From NCBI GenBank assembly GCA_012516575.1, contig JAAYWS010000125.1, positions 1 through 64,000 of the forward strand: a stretch of DNA of 64,000 nucleotides. Direction: 5' to 3'. A model generated the notes under the pieces. The model ran no database searches and had not been told where the DNA came from. It was given only the letters and a program-made list of their open reading frames with translations. Each line of letters begins with the position of its first letter. Within the stretch, counting starts at the first letter, position 1. This document shows, piece after piece, positions 18,789-26,875 of this stretch. The position numbers and the translations under genes were made by a program. The DNA comes from Actinomycetaceae bacterium. GTDB taxonomy: Bacteria; Actinomycetota; Actinomycetes; Actinomycetales; Actinomycetaceae.

Positions 18789-19544
18789 TTACGCCCTATG
18801 CGCAAGGTAATCGTCGATTAGGGTAACTGTTTCTTTCCAGTCGGCGACCGGAAAAGCGTCTATCCCGAGTCGGAGCACCGGATAATCATTCCCGCCCTCA
18901 TCAAGGCGATCTCCGACAAAAGCCATATCGGAAATGGGAATTCCGGTGTGTTCACTCAGTTCGGCAATCCCATATGCTTTATCGACACCCTTTTGTGTCA
19001 CGTCAATGGACGTTGAACCCCCGGAACGCACTTCAAGGTGCGGCAAGAGCGGCGCAACTGCGGCACGCAAGGTTTCTTTTTTGGTTCCGTCTGGATCCCA
19101 CGCTTTCTTTGCCGCTAGCGGGGCTTGCTGACCGAGCGCGGAAAACGTAATTTGAGAACCACGATCTTCTAAAATTGGACCCCACGGATCTTCTTCCCAC
19201 AGCCCCAGCCTGCGAGCTTCTTCTTCCAACACCCGCTTCGCTTCAGCCCGCTCGTCGTCGGTAAGGTCACGCACATAAAGCGGTTGCCACTGTCCGTCCC
19301 GATGACGCAAATACCGAGTACCGCAGGTGGGCATTAAATGGAGCCGCGCCAACTGGTCCGGTGTGGCATCAAGATTATTTAATAATTGAGTGTAGAACTG
19401 GTCGGTTTTCCCGCCAGAGATCACACAGACTTCAGCTACGTCTAATAGTCGGCGTAAAGCTACAGCCATTGGTTCAGGTAGGGCTGATTTAGAAGGCGCT
19501 AACGTGTCATCAAGATCAAAAGCAATCAGTGAATAAGTTTTCAT
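18789..19544 (-). CDS. HAD-superfamily hydrolase, subfamily IIB
   Basis: A 251-residue phosphatase-type protein. Motif I is AFDLDDTLAPS (nucleophile Asp10, acid Asp12), motif II is VISGG, and the C-terminal motif is FVGDRLDEGGNDYPV. The cap between motifs II and III is of the sucrose-phosphatase/phosphomannomutase type. Substrate unknown; a phosphosugar is likely for this subfamily. ATG at 19544 preferred over TTG at 19547. Confidence 0.85.
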   Translation of the reverse strand: MKTYSLIAFDLDDTLAPSKSALPEPMAVALRRLLDVAEVCVISGGKTDQFYTQLLNNLDATPDQLARLHLMPTCGTRYLRHRDGQWQPLYVRDLTDDERAEAKRVLEEEARRLGLWEEDPWGPILEDRGSQITFSALGQQAPLAAKKAWDPDGTKKETLRAAVAPLLPHLEVRSGGSTSIDVTQKGVDKAYGIAELSEHTGIPISDMAFVGDRLDEGGNDYPVLRLGIDAFPVADWKETVTLIDDYLAHRA

Positions 19545-19647
19545 CAATAATCTTTTTCTAGGTAAGTAATGTCCGGGCAGACTATACGGTCTCCATAGCA
19601 GGCAATAGCATAGCGGACGCGCGTGGAACTACAACTGGTGGAACCAC

Positions 19648-19679
19648 AAGGCGGCGCAAGACAAATCTTGCGCCGCCTT
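19648..19679 (-). terminator. Hairpin after DUF4282 gene
   Basis: A perfect 13-base inverted repeat (AAGGCGGCGCAAG and complement) with a 6-base loop lies 43 bases beyond the stop at 19723. The tail on the minus strand (TTGTGGTT) is only weakly T-rich. Confidence 0.7.
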
Positions 19680-19722
19680 CGTGATAAATAGTAGAAAACT
19701 AGCGGTAGCTATCTACGCGCCT

Positions 19723-20184
19723 TTACTTATCACTACCCTGATCGTTTTTCACGAAATACTCAAGGAATACCCGGGTAGCACCGAGCAGAAGCGCGGACAT
19801 ACTCAGAGCGATAACAAAGTCCCACAGCCATGACATAAAGCCCATGAATCCGCCCAAGAAATCAGCATCAAGCATGACAATGAGCGACCAGACCGAATCA
19901 ACGACCCATGCTGCGGCAAGTATGATCGCGAAAAGCATAATAAGCTTGGCAAGCGGCTGGGTGAATCGCGTATTAAAGTTCATCGAGAATAAGCCAGCGA
20001 TGCCTGAGGGCTGCTGTGATGCACCCATCGGAGCTCCATAGCCTTGGTAGCCCTGTGGTGCGCCTTGCGGGGAACCATAACCCTGGTATCCCTGCTGTGA
20101 TGCCCCTTGTGGAGCTCCATAGCCTTGATAGCCTTGTGCGCCATCAGACTGATATGCGTTGCTGTCATTTGCTGGTTGCGTCAT
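19723..20184 (-). CDS. DUF4282-type membrane protein with a QGYQGYG repeat head
   Basis: A 153-residue protein. Residues 15-58 are low-complexity repeats of the type QGYQGYGAPQGAS. Two membrane helices follow (about 78-104 and 113-140) and the tail is EYFVKNDQGSDK. The C-terminal half fits the DUF4282 layout (a LFSMNF-type opening, two helices, R-x2-LEY near the end). Function unknown; the Gln/Gly/Tyr head is cytoplasmic and probably disordered. AAAGGAAG precedes the ATG. Confidence 0.75.
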   Translation of the reverse strand: MTQPANDSNAYQSDGAQGYQGYGAPQGASQQGYQGYGSPQGAPQGYQGYGAPMGASQQPSGIAGLFSMNFNTRFTQPLAKLIMLFAIILAAAWVVDSVWSLIVMLDADFLGGFMGFMSWLWDFVIALSMSALLLGATRVFLEYFVKNDQGSDK

Positions 20185-20375
20185 AATGCGCTTCCTTTCT
20201 CTACGCCGAAGCTCTAATGAGTCCAGCTCGAAACCACTTCACACACTCATTCTACAGCAGTTATGCTAGCCCCCAATCCCCCCTCGGCTTTATTTACGGG
20301 GAGCAGTCCACCACTGGGAAAAGACACTATAAATTCTGTAGATATCAAGCTGTCCATTATAATTTTGAAGGAGCT

Positions 20376-20438
20376 GGTTACCCGCGCTCTAGGTTCGGTT
20401 ACCCGCGCTTCAGTGTCGGTTATCCGTACTCCTTGGTC
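20376..20438. repeat. Three 21-bp tandem repeats upstream of the AI-2E-family gene
   Basis: The units 20376-20396, 20397-20417 and 20418-20438 share GGTTAyCCGyrCT and then a variable half. The array ends 16 bases before the start at 20455, just before its ribosome site. It may be a regulatory array or a decaying coding repeat: the plus frame would read a VTRA/VIRT seven-residue repeat joined to the gene. Confidence 0.75.
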
Positions 20439-20454
20439 AACAATAAGGACTCCC

Positions 20455-21786
20455 ATGACGAATCCATCACCCGCAGAATCAGCGTCAACGAGTGTAAAAA
20501 CGACGCCGGAACAAGATATGCACGATTCCGCACTAAAATCCGAACCGACTATTCCTATGCCGTTGCAAACCGCCGGCGCATGGTCGTGGCGAATCATCGC
20601 GATCGTTGTAGTACTAACCGGCATCGCCTGGGTCGGATTACAGATTTCACAAATCCTTATTTCCCTGTTTATCGCACTCCTTATCGCAGTAGTTATCGAG
20701 CCGATGACGTCATGGCTGCGCAAACGAGCACATTTCCCCTCGGCCGCAGCTGCCGCTACCGGCGTCCTCGGATTAGTACTTTTCGTTGGACTGCTTATCT
20801 GGGGATCCGGCTTGGGAATCGTCGCCGGCTTTTGGGAGCTATCCGATCAATTCAACGCTGGAATTAATAGCATCGTGGAATGGGTAACTATTAATTTTCC
20901 AGATGCTGGTTCCCAGCTTGATGATGCGTGGGCAACCTTGCAAGCCACCTTGGCGAAAAACACGATGCAAATCTTTGGTGGAGTGGTGACCGTGGGTTCG
21001 TCGCTCACTTCTTTCCTCACCGGTTTTGTCATCACCTTGTTCTCACTATTTTTCTTCCTCAAAGATGGCCGCCGTCTATGGCAATGGTTCGTGCGCTTGT
21101 TCCCTGCTCACAAGCAGACCAAGGCTAATGAAGCCGGTATCCGCATGTGGATGACCATCGGAAACTACACCCGTACCCAAGCCATTGTGGCGCTAGTTGA
21201 CGCTATCGGCATCGTTATTATCGCTGTCCTGTTGAAGACTCCACTGCTATTGGCTTTCCCCATTGGCGTTATTGTTTTCCTCGCGGCCTTCATCCCGATT
21301 GTGGGCGCATTCCTTTCCGGATTTATCGCGGTTATTGTCGTCTTAGTAAATACCCAGTCGTGGGTAATGGCCTTGCTCATGCTGTTCGGTATTGTTCTGG
21401 TTCAACAAATTGAAGGCAACCTGCTACAGCCAGTCCTCCAAGGAAATGCGCTGAATATGCATCCTTTAGCTATCGTGCTCGTCGTGACTGCAGGCGCGGG
21501 TGTGGCTGGAATCGTTGGTGCACTATTCATGGTCCCAATTGTGGCAGCTATTAATGTCGCAGTACTGTATCTGCGTGGTCACGATCTGTACCCGTATCTG
21601 GACACCATGGAGGACCGTCCAGGCGGACCGCCGCGAGAATTCGCAGAATTCCGCGAAGCATACTGGGAGAATTTCAATAAAAACATCGCCCAGCATGAAC
21701 CGCCGAAGATTGCCCGCGCAAATAAAAAAGCTAACCGCCGCAATAAGCGTAATGCTCAAGCGAACACCGGCGAGACTGAAGAATAA
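20455..21786 (+). CDS. AI-2E family transporter
   Basis: A 443-residue membrane protein of the AI-2E/PerM family, for which substrates are mostly unknown (AI-2 export, peptides or ions in various members). About seven to eight helices lie between residues 43 and 385, with the usual long soluble loop after helix 3 (STQFN-type region around 125-170). The tail is basic and Asn/Lys-rich. The ATG at 20455 is chosen for AAGGA five bases upstream; the open frame extends 64 codons further up through the 21-bp repeats, but that part looks non-coding. deoD follows 12 bases later, so the two are probably co-transcribed. Confidence 0.88.
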   Translation: MTNPSPAESASTSVKTTPEQDMHDSALKSEPTIPMPLQTAGAWSWRIIAIVVVLTGIAWVGLQISQILISLFIALLIAVVIEPMTSWLRKRAHFPSAAAAATGVLGLVLFVGLLIWGSGLGIVAGFWELSDQFNAGINSIVEWVTINFPDAGSQLDDAWATLQATLAKNTMQIFGGVVTVGSSLTSFLTGFVITLFSLFFFLKDGRRLWQWFVRLFPAHKQTKANEAGIRMWMTIGNYTRTQAIVALVDAIGIVIIAVLLKTPLLLAFPIGVIVFLAAFIPIVGAFLSGFIAVIVVLVNTQSWVMALLMLFGIVLVQQIEGNLLQPVLQGNALNMHPLAIVLVVTAGAGVAGIVGALFMVPIVAAINVAVLYLRGHDLYPYLDTMEDRPGGPPREFAEFREAYWENFNKNIAQHEPPKIARANKKANRRNKRNAQANTGETEE

Positions 21787-21798
21787 CAGGAGAGATAC

Positions 21799-22506
21799 AT
21801 GGCAACCCCACATATCGCTGCTGAACCGGGAGATTTCGCGCCTGCCGTGATCATGCCCGGAGACCCGCGACGAGCACAGCGCATGGCTGAACAGCTTATG
21901 CCCGATGCCAAACTGGTCTCCGAAGTCCGCGGCATTATGGCGTTTACAGGTGAAGTAGCTGGTAAACCGCTATCTATTATGGCCTCCGGTATGGGACAGC
22001 CCTCCACCGCGATTTACGTTAATGAGCTTTTCATGTACTACGGGGTGGAACGAATTATTCGAGTGGGTACTGCTGGTGGCTTATCGACTGATGTAAAAAT
22101 CGGTGACGTCGTTATTGCCAATGGGGCTCACTACGAAGGCGTGATGAACAGTTATCTCACGCCCGAAACACATTTTTCAGCGATTGCCTCCTATGAGCTC
22201 GTACGCGCAGCCGCCGATGCTGCCGGTAATGATCCAGAGGTTTTTGTGGGCCCGGTTGTCTCCCGAGATCGATTTTATGGAGTCCCTCGGGAAGTCGATG
22301 AAGCCCTTGCGGCAGTGGGCACGCTGGGTGTGGAGATGGAAGCCGGCATTATTTATGGGCTTGCAGCAAAATACGGCAAGCAGGGCCTAGCGATTATGAC
22401 TATTTCAGATCATCTTTTGGCGCCGGCCACCGATATGACGTCCGAGGAACGCGAAAACCAGTTCCAAAAGGCGCTTAAGCTCGCGATTGCTGCCGCACAC
22501 TGCTAA
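21799..22506 (+). CDS. deoD: Purine nucleoside phosphorylase, DeoD type
   Basis: A 235-residue hexameric-type PNP that splits purine (deoxy)nucleosides with phosphate for salvage. The opening ATPHIAAEPGDFAPAVIMPGDP, the RVGTAGG loop, VEMEAGIIYGLAAKYGK and TISDHLL are the family hallmarks; the acid-base Asp is in the last. AGGAG lies seven bases upstream. Likely co-transcribed with the transporter before it. Confidence 0.94.
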   Translation: MATPHIAAEPGDFAPAVIMPGDPRRAQRMAEQLMPDAKLVSEVRGIMAFTGEVAGKPLSIMASGMGQPSTAIYVNELFMYYGVERIIRVGTAGGLSTDVKIGDVVIANGAHYEGVMNSYLTPETHFSAIASYELVRAAADAAGNDPEVFVGPVVSRDRFYGVPREVDEALAAVGTLGVEMEAGIIYGLAAKYGKQGLAIMTISDHLLAPATDMTSEERENQFQKALKLAIAAAHC

Positions 22507-22533
22507 TCGTACTCGCCTACCCACTATCAATAA

Positions 22534-22626
22534 GCGGGATGAATAGTTCTAGCGTGCCCGGTTGAAGCGGGCGTGCAAAGTAGCATCCCAATTCATGGCG
22601 TAGCCTATCCCGCCCGCAACTGGGAT
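22534..22626 (+). other. Structured intergenic segment of unknown function between deoD and metN
   Basis: GCGTGCCCG/CGGGCGTGC forms a nine-pair hairpin (22552-22576, two wobble pairs). GGGATG (22536-22541) can close it with CATCCC (22584-22589). The same left strand can instead pair GCGGGATGAAT (22534-22544) with ATTCAT (22591-22596) and ATCCCGC (22607-22613). ATCCC can also pair with GGGAT at 22622-22626, which is followed by ATTTT. These mutually exclusive pairings resemble an attenuator or a complex deoD terminator. No known family is recognised. Confidence 0.45.
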
Positions 22627-22748
22627 ATTTTAAGAACGCATCGGTAATAATCACTGTCATATAGTTATTATTTATGACGCCTCAGACACTTTTTTGATTC
22701 GGCTATAGTTAAGTTGAGTTTTATGGGTTTAGCGGGCATCCTATTAGT

Positions 22749-22832
22749 GTTCATCACGAGCAGCTGAGAGACTCGGCTCAACGAAGCTGCAGCAACCCGT
22801 TAGACGGGTGCTAAGGCCGAGAACGATGGAGG
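22749..22832 (+). promoter_or_regulatory. SAM-I-clan riboswitch controlling metNIQ
   Basis: The core reads GAG..GCTGAGAGAC..GGCTC..CGAAGC..GCAACC, then a short P3 hairpin (ACCCGT/ACGGGT) and GGTGCTAAGGCC. This matches the S-box/SAM-I aptamer order in a compact form; a SAM-IV-like subclass is possible. P1 is TTCATC (22750-22755) with GATGGA (22825-22830). The 3' strand of P1 shares bases with the GGAGG ribosome site (22828-22832) of metN, so SAM binding should block translation. No separate terminator is visible. The rest of the 22507-22836 gap holds the structured segment described separately. Confidence 0.8.
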
Positions 22833-22836
22833 ATTT

Positions 22837-23826
22837 ATGATCGAGCTGAAGGACGTCTCGAAGATCTACCCACGTAAAGGGCAAGATCCGGTCGTCGCGC
22901 TTGACGATCTTTCATTATCAATTAGTGAAGGCACAATTCACGGAATTGTCGGTGAATCTGGTGCTGGAAAATCCACGCTTATTCGGTGTTTAACCGCATT
23001 AGAGCAACCCACCGAAGGCCATATTCTGGTCGATGGTGAAGATCTAACCCAGCTCCAAGGAAATGCACTGCGTGCTGCCCGGCGACGCATCGGAATGGTT
23101 TTTCAGGGAGCAAATCTTTTTGAAGCACGAACCGCCTTTGAAAACATTGCCTACCCTTTAAAAGTGGCCAAGATTAGTAAAGCCCAACGCACCGAAAAAG
23201 TGCAACGGCTCCTTGATCTTGTCGGGCTGGCAGACCGCGGCAACTCATATCCTTCGCAGCTCTCAGGTGGACAACGTCAACGCGTCGGGATTGCTCGAGC
23301 GTTAGCAGCTGATCCGGCAGTTCTCTTAGCTGATGAGCCGACGTCCGCGCTTGATATGGAAACCACCGATTCAATCCTCGATCTTCTCAAAGATGTACGG
23401 GACCGCACCGGCGTCACCGTTATTGTTATTACCCACGAAATGTCCGTCGTACGCAAAATCTGTGACTCAGCGACGTTGCTTGATCAAGGCAAAATCGTAG
23501 AAACCGGAAAGCTCACTGATATTATTACCACCCCTACCTCAGCACTCGCCCGTAAGCTCATCCCGCTTCCCGAAATTGATCTAGCCACAATCGGCAATCA
23601 AGGTGTAGTTGACCTGTACTTCACCTCGCGGCCTGGTGAGCCCACCGGTTCTCGGGTAATGACCCAAGTTGCCGAGCTCGGCGCGGATATTGCTGCCGGC
23701 GTCTTTGAAACCATCGGAGAGATCCAAATCGGTCGTCTTGCACTGACTGTTGCACCCAATACAGCCACCAACATTAGTGCGACTTTGCGCGACCAAGGCT
23801 TGCATGCGGAGGTGCGCGTGGCATGA
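22837..23826 (+). CDS. metN: Methionine ABC transporter ATP-binding protein
   Basis: A 329-residue ATPase of the MetNIQ D/L-methionine importer. Walker A GESGAGKST (39-47), Q-loop FQGANLF, signature LSGGQRQRVGIARAL, Walker B VLLADEPTSALD and switch His in ITHEMS are intact. The last 80 residues are the NIL domain that binds methionine and inhibits transport. The start is fixed by GGAGG four bases upstream, within the riboswitch. Overlaps metI by four bases. Confidence 0.97.
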   Translation: MIELKDVSKIYPRKGQDPVVALDDLSLSISEGTIHGIVGESGAGKSTLIRCLTALEQPTEGHILVDGEDLTQLQGNALRAARRRIGMVFQGANLFEARTAFENIAYPLKVAKISKAQRTEKVQRLLDLVGLADRGNSYPSQLSGGQRQRVGIARALAADPAVLLADEPTSALDMETTDSILDLLKDVRDRTGVTVIVITHEMSVVRKICDSATLLDQGKIVETGKLTDIITTPTSALARKLIPLPEIDLATIGNQGVVDLYFTSRPGEPTGSRVMTQVAELGADIAAGVFETIGEIQIGRLALTVAPNTATNISATLRDQGLHAEVRVA

Positions 23827-24578
23827 TTGGCTTTTTCACTGCTTTTGACGTGCTGAGTATGGACGTTGCACATATCGCCAGTGCGTTACCCATGGCCGAT
23901 GACCAAACGTGGTTTAACCGTCCAGTGATTCAGCAAGACTTACTCAAGGCGACCATCGACACGCTCTACATGGTTTTTGCCTCCACCTTGGCAACCGTGG
24001 TTTTCGGCGTACCGCTCGGGGTTATCCTTGCTGAAACTCGCAAGGGCGGGATCGCGCAAAACCGCATGGTTAATCGGGTTCTTGGTCTATTGGTTAATAC
24101 CGGCAGGGCCATTCCTTTTATTATTTTGGCAGTAATCGTGCTGTATGCGATCCGCGCTATTGACGTGTCATGGCTTTCAGCTATCGGCTGGAAGGCATTC
24201 GCAATTGCCCTCACGGTTTCTGCCGTGCCGTATTTTGCACGGATGGTCGAGTCGAACGTTTTGGCAGTATCGCCGGGCAAGGTTGAGGCCGCCCAAATGG
24301 CAGGGGCGTCCAATGTAGCGATTATGGCCGGGGTGCTCGTACGCGAAGCTCTGCCCTCTATCGTCCAGTCGATCACGATTTTAACCATTACGATTATTGG
24401 CTATGCTGCTATGGGCGGTTCGCTGGGAGCTGGTGGCCTCGGTGCCCTAGCTATTAACCATGGGTACCAGCGTAATAACTTCGACGTCGTCGTTATTACC
24501 ACTGTAGTTATCCTTATTATGGTGTTCATTATCCAGTGGATTGGCGATATGCTCAGCCGGTTGGTAGATCACCGCTAA
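23823..24578 (+). CDS. metI: Methionine ABC transporter permease
   Basis: A 251-residue permease with about five helices and the EAA loop (VEAAQMAGASNVAIMAGVLVREALPSI region, near 160-180) that contacts MetN. It is longer than the usual 215-225 residues because of an N-terminal segment of about 35 residues that starts inside the metN stop (ATGA). An internal start at Met25 or later would give a more usual length. Translationally coupled to metN. Confidence 0.95.
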   Translation: MIGFFTAFDVLSMDVAHIASALPMADDQTWFNRPVIQQDLLKATIDTLYMVFASTLATVVFGVPLGVILAETRKGGIAQNRMVNRVLGLLVNTGRAIPFIILAVIVLYAIRAIDVSWLSAIGWKAFAIALTVSAVPYFARMVESNVLAVSPGKVEAAQMAGASNVAIMAGVLVREALPSIVQSITILTITIIGYAAMGGSLGAGGLGALAINHGYQRNNFDVVVITTVVILIMVFIIQWIGDMLSRLVDHR

Positions 24579-24600
24579 GGCGCTACTAACCGGGAAACAC

Positions 24601-24728
24601 AGGTCTTAGCACCTCTTTTCACCACTGTGTGGGCACGAATGTGGTGACGCTTCCGCCCAACACATGAACCAAATTCTCAAATCATATATTTTCGTGGCAT
24701 ACTTCCCATAAACATGTGCCCTAAGACC
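24601..24728 (+). other. Structured leader between metI and metQ
   Basis: AGGTCTTAG (24601-24609) pairs with CTAAGACCT (24720-24728), and adjacent CAC/GTG extends this long-range stem, whose 3' strand ends just before the metQ ribosome site. Inside, CACCAC (24620-24625) pairs with GTGGTG (24641-24646), while TGTGTGGGC (24626-24634) can pair with GCCC-A-ACACA (24655-24664); these two helices interleave, as in a pseudoknot. It may set the metQ to metNI ratio. No known family recognised. Confidence 0.4.
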
Positions 24729-24745
24729 TATCGAAAAGGAATGAA

Positions 24746-25579
24746 ATGGCAAAGCTGACAAAATTTGCTGCGGTTGCAGCAGCTACCCTACTCGCGCTTA
24801 CTGCGTGTTCTTCGGATACGGATAAGAAGGACGCCGATAGTGCTGATTCAGGTGACGTCGTTGTTCTGAAGGTCGGTGCTTCTCCAGTACCGCACGCCGA
24901 TATTCTCAATTTTATTAACGAAAACCTAGCTGAAGACGCCGGTATCCAGCTCGAGATTATTGAATACACCGATTACGTCCAGCCCAACGTAGCGCTCTCG
25001 GAAGGCGAACTGGATGCGAACTTCTTCCAGCACCTGCCCTACTGGGAAGCTGAAGTAGACGAGAAGGGCTACGAATTTGAGCACGGCGAAGGCGTCCAGA
25101 TTGAGCCTTACGGTGTGTACTCACAGAAGATTGATGACCTCGCCGATCTGGCTGATGGCGGTATCGTGCTAGTCGTTAATGATCCTTCCAACCAAGCACG
25201 CGCACTACAACTGCTCGAAGATGAAGGCCTCATCAAGCTTGCTGACGTCGATAATCCAACCATCTACGACGTCGTTGACAATCCAAAGAACCTACAGTTC
25301 ATGGAAGCAGAAGCAGCTGTTCTGCCGGTGCAACTCCCAGATGCGGATATCGCAGTTATTAACGGTAACTTCGCACTTGAGCATGGCCTGAACCCGGCAA
25401 CCGATGCGATCGCTATTGAGGACGGCGAAGGCAACCCGTACGGCAATATCTTGGCATGGAACAAGAATTCGGATAAGGCAGAAGCTATCGCTATCCTCGA
25501 AGAGCTGCTCCACAGCCCGGAAGTCGCCGATTTCATTCGCGAGTCCTACCCGAACGGTGAGATTATTCCAGCGTTTTAA
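24746..25579 (+). CDS. metQ: Methionine ABC transporter substrate-binding lipoprotein
   Basis: A 277-residue lipoprotein of the NlpA/MetQ family. The signal peptide ends in the lipobox LTAC (Cys21), so the protein is tethered to the outer face of the membrane and hands methionine to MetNI. Hallmarks are VGASPVPHADIL, EYTDYVQPNVALSEGELDANFFQH and PNDPSNQARAL-type loops (here VVNDPSNQARAL). AAAGGA lies upstream. Followed by a very strong hairpin. Confidence 0.95.
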   Translation: MAKLTKFAAVAAATLLALTACSSDTDKKDADSADSGDVVVLKVGASPVPHADILNFINENLAEDAGIQLEIIEYTDYVQPNVALSEGELDANFFQHLPYWEAEVDEKGYEFEHGEGVQIEPYGVYSQKIDDLADLADGGIVLVVNDPSNQARALQLLEDEGLIKLADVDNPTIYDVVDNPKNLQFMEAEAAVLPVQLPDADIAVINGNFALEHGLNPATDAIAIEDGEGNPYGNILAWNKNSDKAEAIAILEELLHSPEVADFIRESYPNGEIIPAF

Positions 25580-25647
25580 TTAATGCGCAACGAGCAGGTT
25601 GAGTACCGCTCGTTCAATCAAAGCCTAAGGGCCTGTGGCAATAGACC

Positions 25648-25694
25648 AAAATGGCGGATTTTCAACAATATCTATTGTGAAAATCCGCCATTTT
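25648..25694 (+). terminator. Terminator of metNIQ
   Basis: An inverted repeat of 17 perfect pairs (AAAATGGCGGATTTTCA and complement), extended to about 22 pairs with one bulged A and a two-base loop, followed by TTTTGTATAG. The rest of the 25580-25903 gap holds another hairpin and the pfkB-type promoter and is otherwise featureless. Confidence 0.9.
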
Positions 25695-25846
25695 GTATAG
25701 CGAAGAAATAAGCTAACATCCTGCCAGATAAATGCAACAATAGGCAACCCGACTCCACAACACTTAGTCGCCATTAAAATGCTATTAATTCCTTAACTAC
25801 CTTGAGCCTGCCGTGTCTTTAGTCCTCCAGAAAAACGGCAGCCACC

Positions 25847-25877
25847 GGTGGGCGTGTGAATAATTCACGCGCCCACC
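25847..25877. repeat. Inverted repeat upstream of the PfkB kinase gene
   Basis: GGTGGGCG pairs with CGCCCACC, extended by GTGAA/TTCAC to a 14-pair stem with a three-base loop and one wobble. It lies just upstream of the -10 box at 25892 and has no T-run, so it may be an operator or a dyad that overlaps the -35 region, rather than a terminator. Confidence 0.55.
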
Positions 25878-25891
25878 ATGGTTTATCGGGC

Positions 25892-25897
25892 TAAAAT
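25892..25897 (+). promoter_or_regulatory. -10 box for leaderless PfkB kinase gene
   Basis: TAAAAT ends seven bases before the A of the ATG at 25904 and there is no ribosome site. Confidence 0.55.
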
Positions 25898-25903
25898 TCG
25901 CTT

Positions 25904-26875
25904 ATGGGTGTAAAGAGTAATAGCGGTTTGAGATTACTGTGTGCAGGTGGCGCCTCAGTAGATTCGTTTTCAGGACCAGACGGAGAAACGACGTGGCGGG
26001 TGGGCGGCTCAGTGCTCAACGTTGCGGTCGGCACTGCACGGCAAGATATTCCGACAACGCTGGCTACTTCTTTTTGTGCCACGGACACTGCCGGGCAGCT
26101 AATACGGGCCAAACTTGACGACGTCGGGGTGCAAATTGCGCCTGGCTCTGATGGTGCACCACATTCGACAATCGCCTACGTCACGCTGGACGCGGAAGCC
26201 AAAGCCTCCTATGTTTTCGAACGCTACGATGACTTGCCCGACATCAATATTCGGAATTTCTCCCATGTTCATATCGGTTCGCTCGGGGCATTTCTTGAAC
26301 CTAGCGGCCCAAAAGCACTCGCCCTTATTCAGGCCGCGCATGCTTACGATGTAAGCGTTTCATACGATATTAATGTCCGCCCCTCCAAAATGGGCGAACC
26401 AGAAACCGCCCGCAACATTATTCGCGAGCGCATTAACGTATGCGATATTGTCAAGGCGTCAGATGACGATATTGCGTGGATCTGCCCTGAACGCCCGGTG
26501 GAATCCGTGCTGCGGGAATGGCTGGATATGGGAGCATCTCTCGCGGTGGCTACTCTTGGTAAAAATGGAGCCATGCTCTTGGGTAAAGAATGGGACAATC
26601 CGATATATGCTCCTTCGCTTGATGTCACAGTTGTTGACACGGTAGGCGCTGGAGATTCTTTTATGGCCGGAATGCTCGCTATCCTCTGGCAAAAAGGCTA
26701 TATCGGGTTGGCCGACTCTGACGGAACGCAACGTCGCCATCGGCTCACCGAGCTCTCCCCCGATATTGCCCACGCAGTGCTCGCAAACGCTATTGCAACG
26801 GCGTCGTTAACTGTGACTCGTAAAGGCGCCTACGCTCCAAGTTCTGCAGAAATCGCCCAAATGCTCGCCAATTAA
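25904..26875 (+). CDS. PfkB family carbohydrate kinase (fructokinase-like)
   Basis: A 323-residue ribokinase-fold sugar kinase. It has the N-terminal GGSVLNVAVGTARQ (substrate/lid side) and the C-terminal signature DTVGAGDSFMAGML with the catalytic Asp and anion hole. Fructose is the most likely substrate from the overall pattern, but 2-keto-3-deoxygluconate or ribose cannot be excluded. No transport or catabolic genes adjoin it. Overlaps the 3' end of the converging GNAT gene by four bases. Confidence 0.88.
   Translation: MGVKSNSGLRLLCAGGASVDSFSGPDGETTWRVGGSVLNVAVGTARQDIPTTLATSFCATDTAGQLIRAKLDDVGVQIAPGSDGAPHSTIAYVTLDAEAKASYVFERYDDLPDINIRNFSHVHIGSLGAFLEPSGPKALALIQAAHAYDVSVSYDINVRPSKMGEPETARNIIRERINVCDIVKASDDDIAWICPERPVESVLREWLDMGASLAVATLGKNGAMLLGKEWDNPIYAPSLDVTVVDTVGAGDSFMAGMLAILWQKGYIGLADSDGTQRRHRLTELSPDIAHAVLANAIATASLTVTRKGAYAPSSAEIAQMLAN

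Noticed and set aside
20217..20867. 216-codon plus-strand frame and a 158-codon minus-strand frame over the AI-2E-family gene start
   Set aside because: Both are shadows kept open by the 21-bp repeats; neither has hydrophobicity or motifs expected of a protein, while the AI-2E frame does.
22534..22626. SRP RNA, cobalamin or fluoride riboswitch
   Set aside because: None of the conserved cores of these families can be found in the segment.
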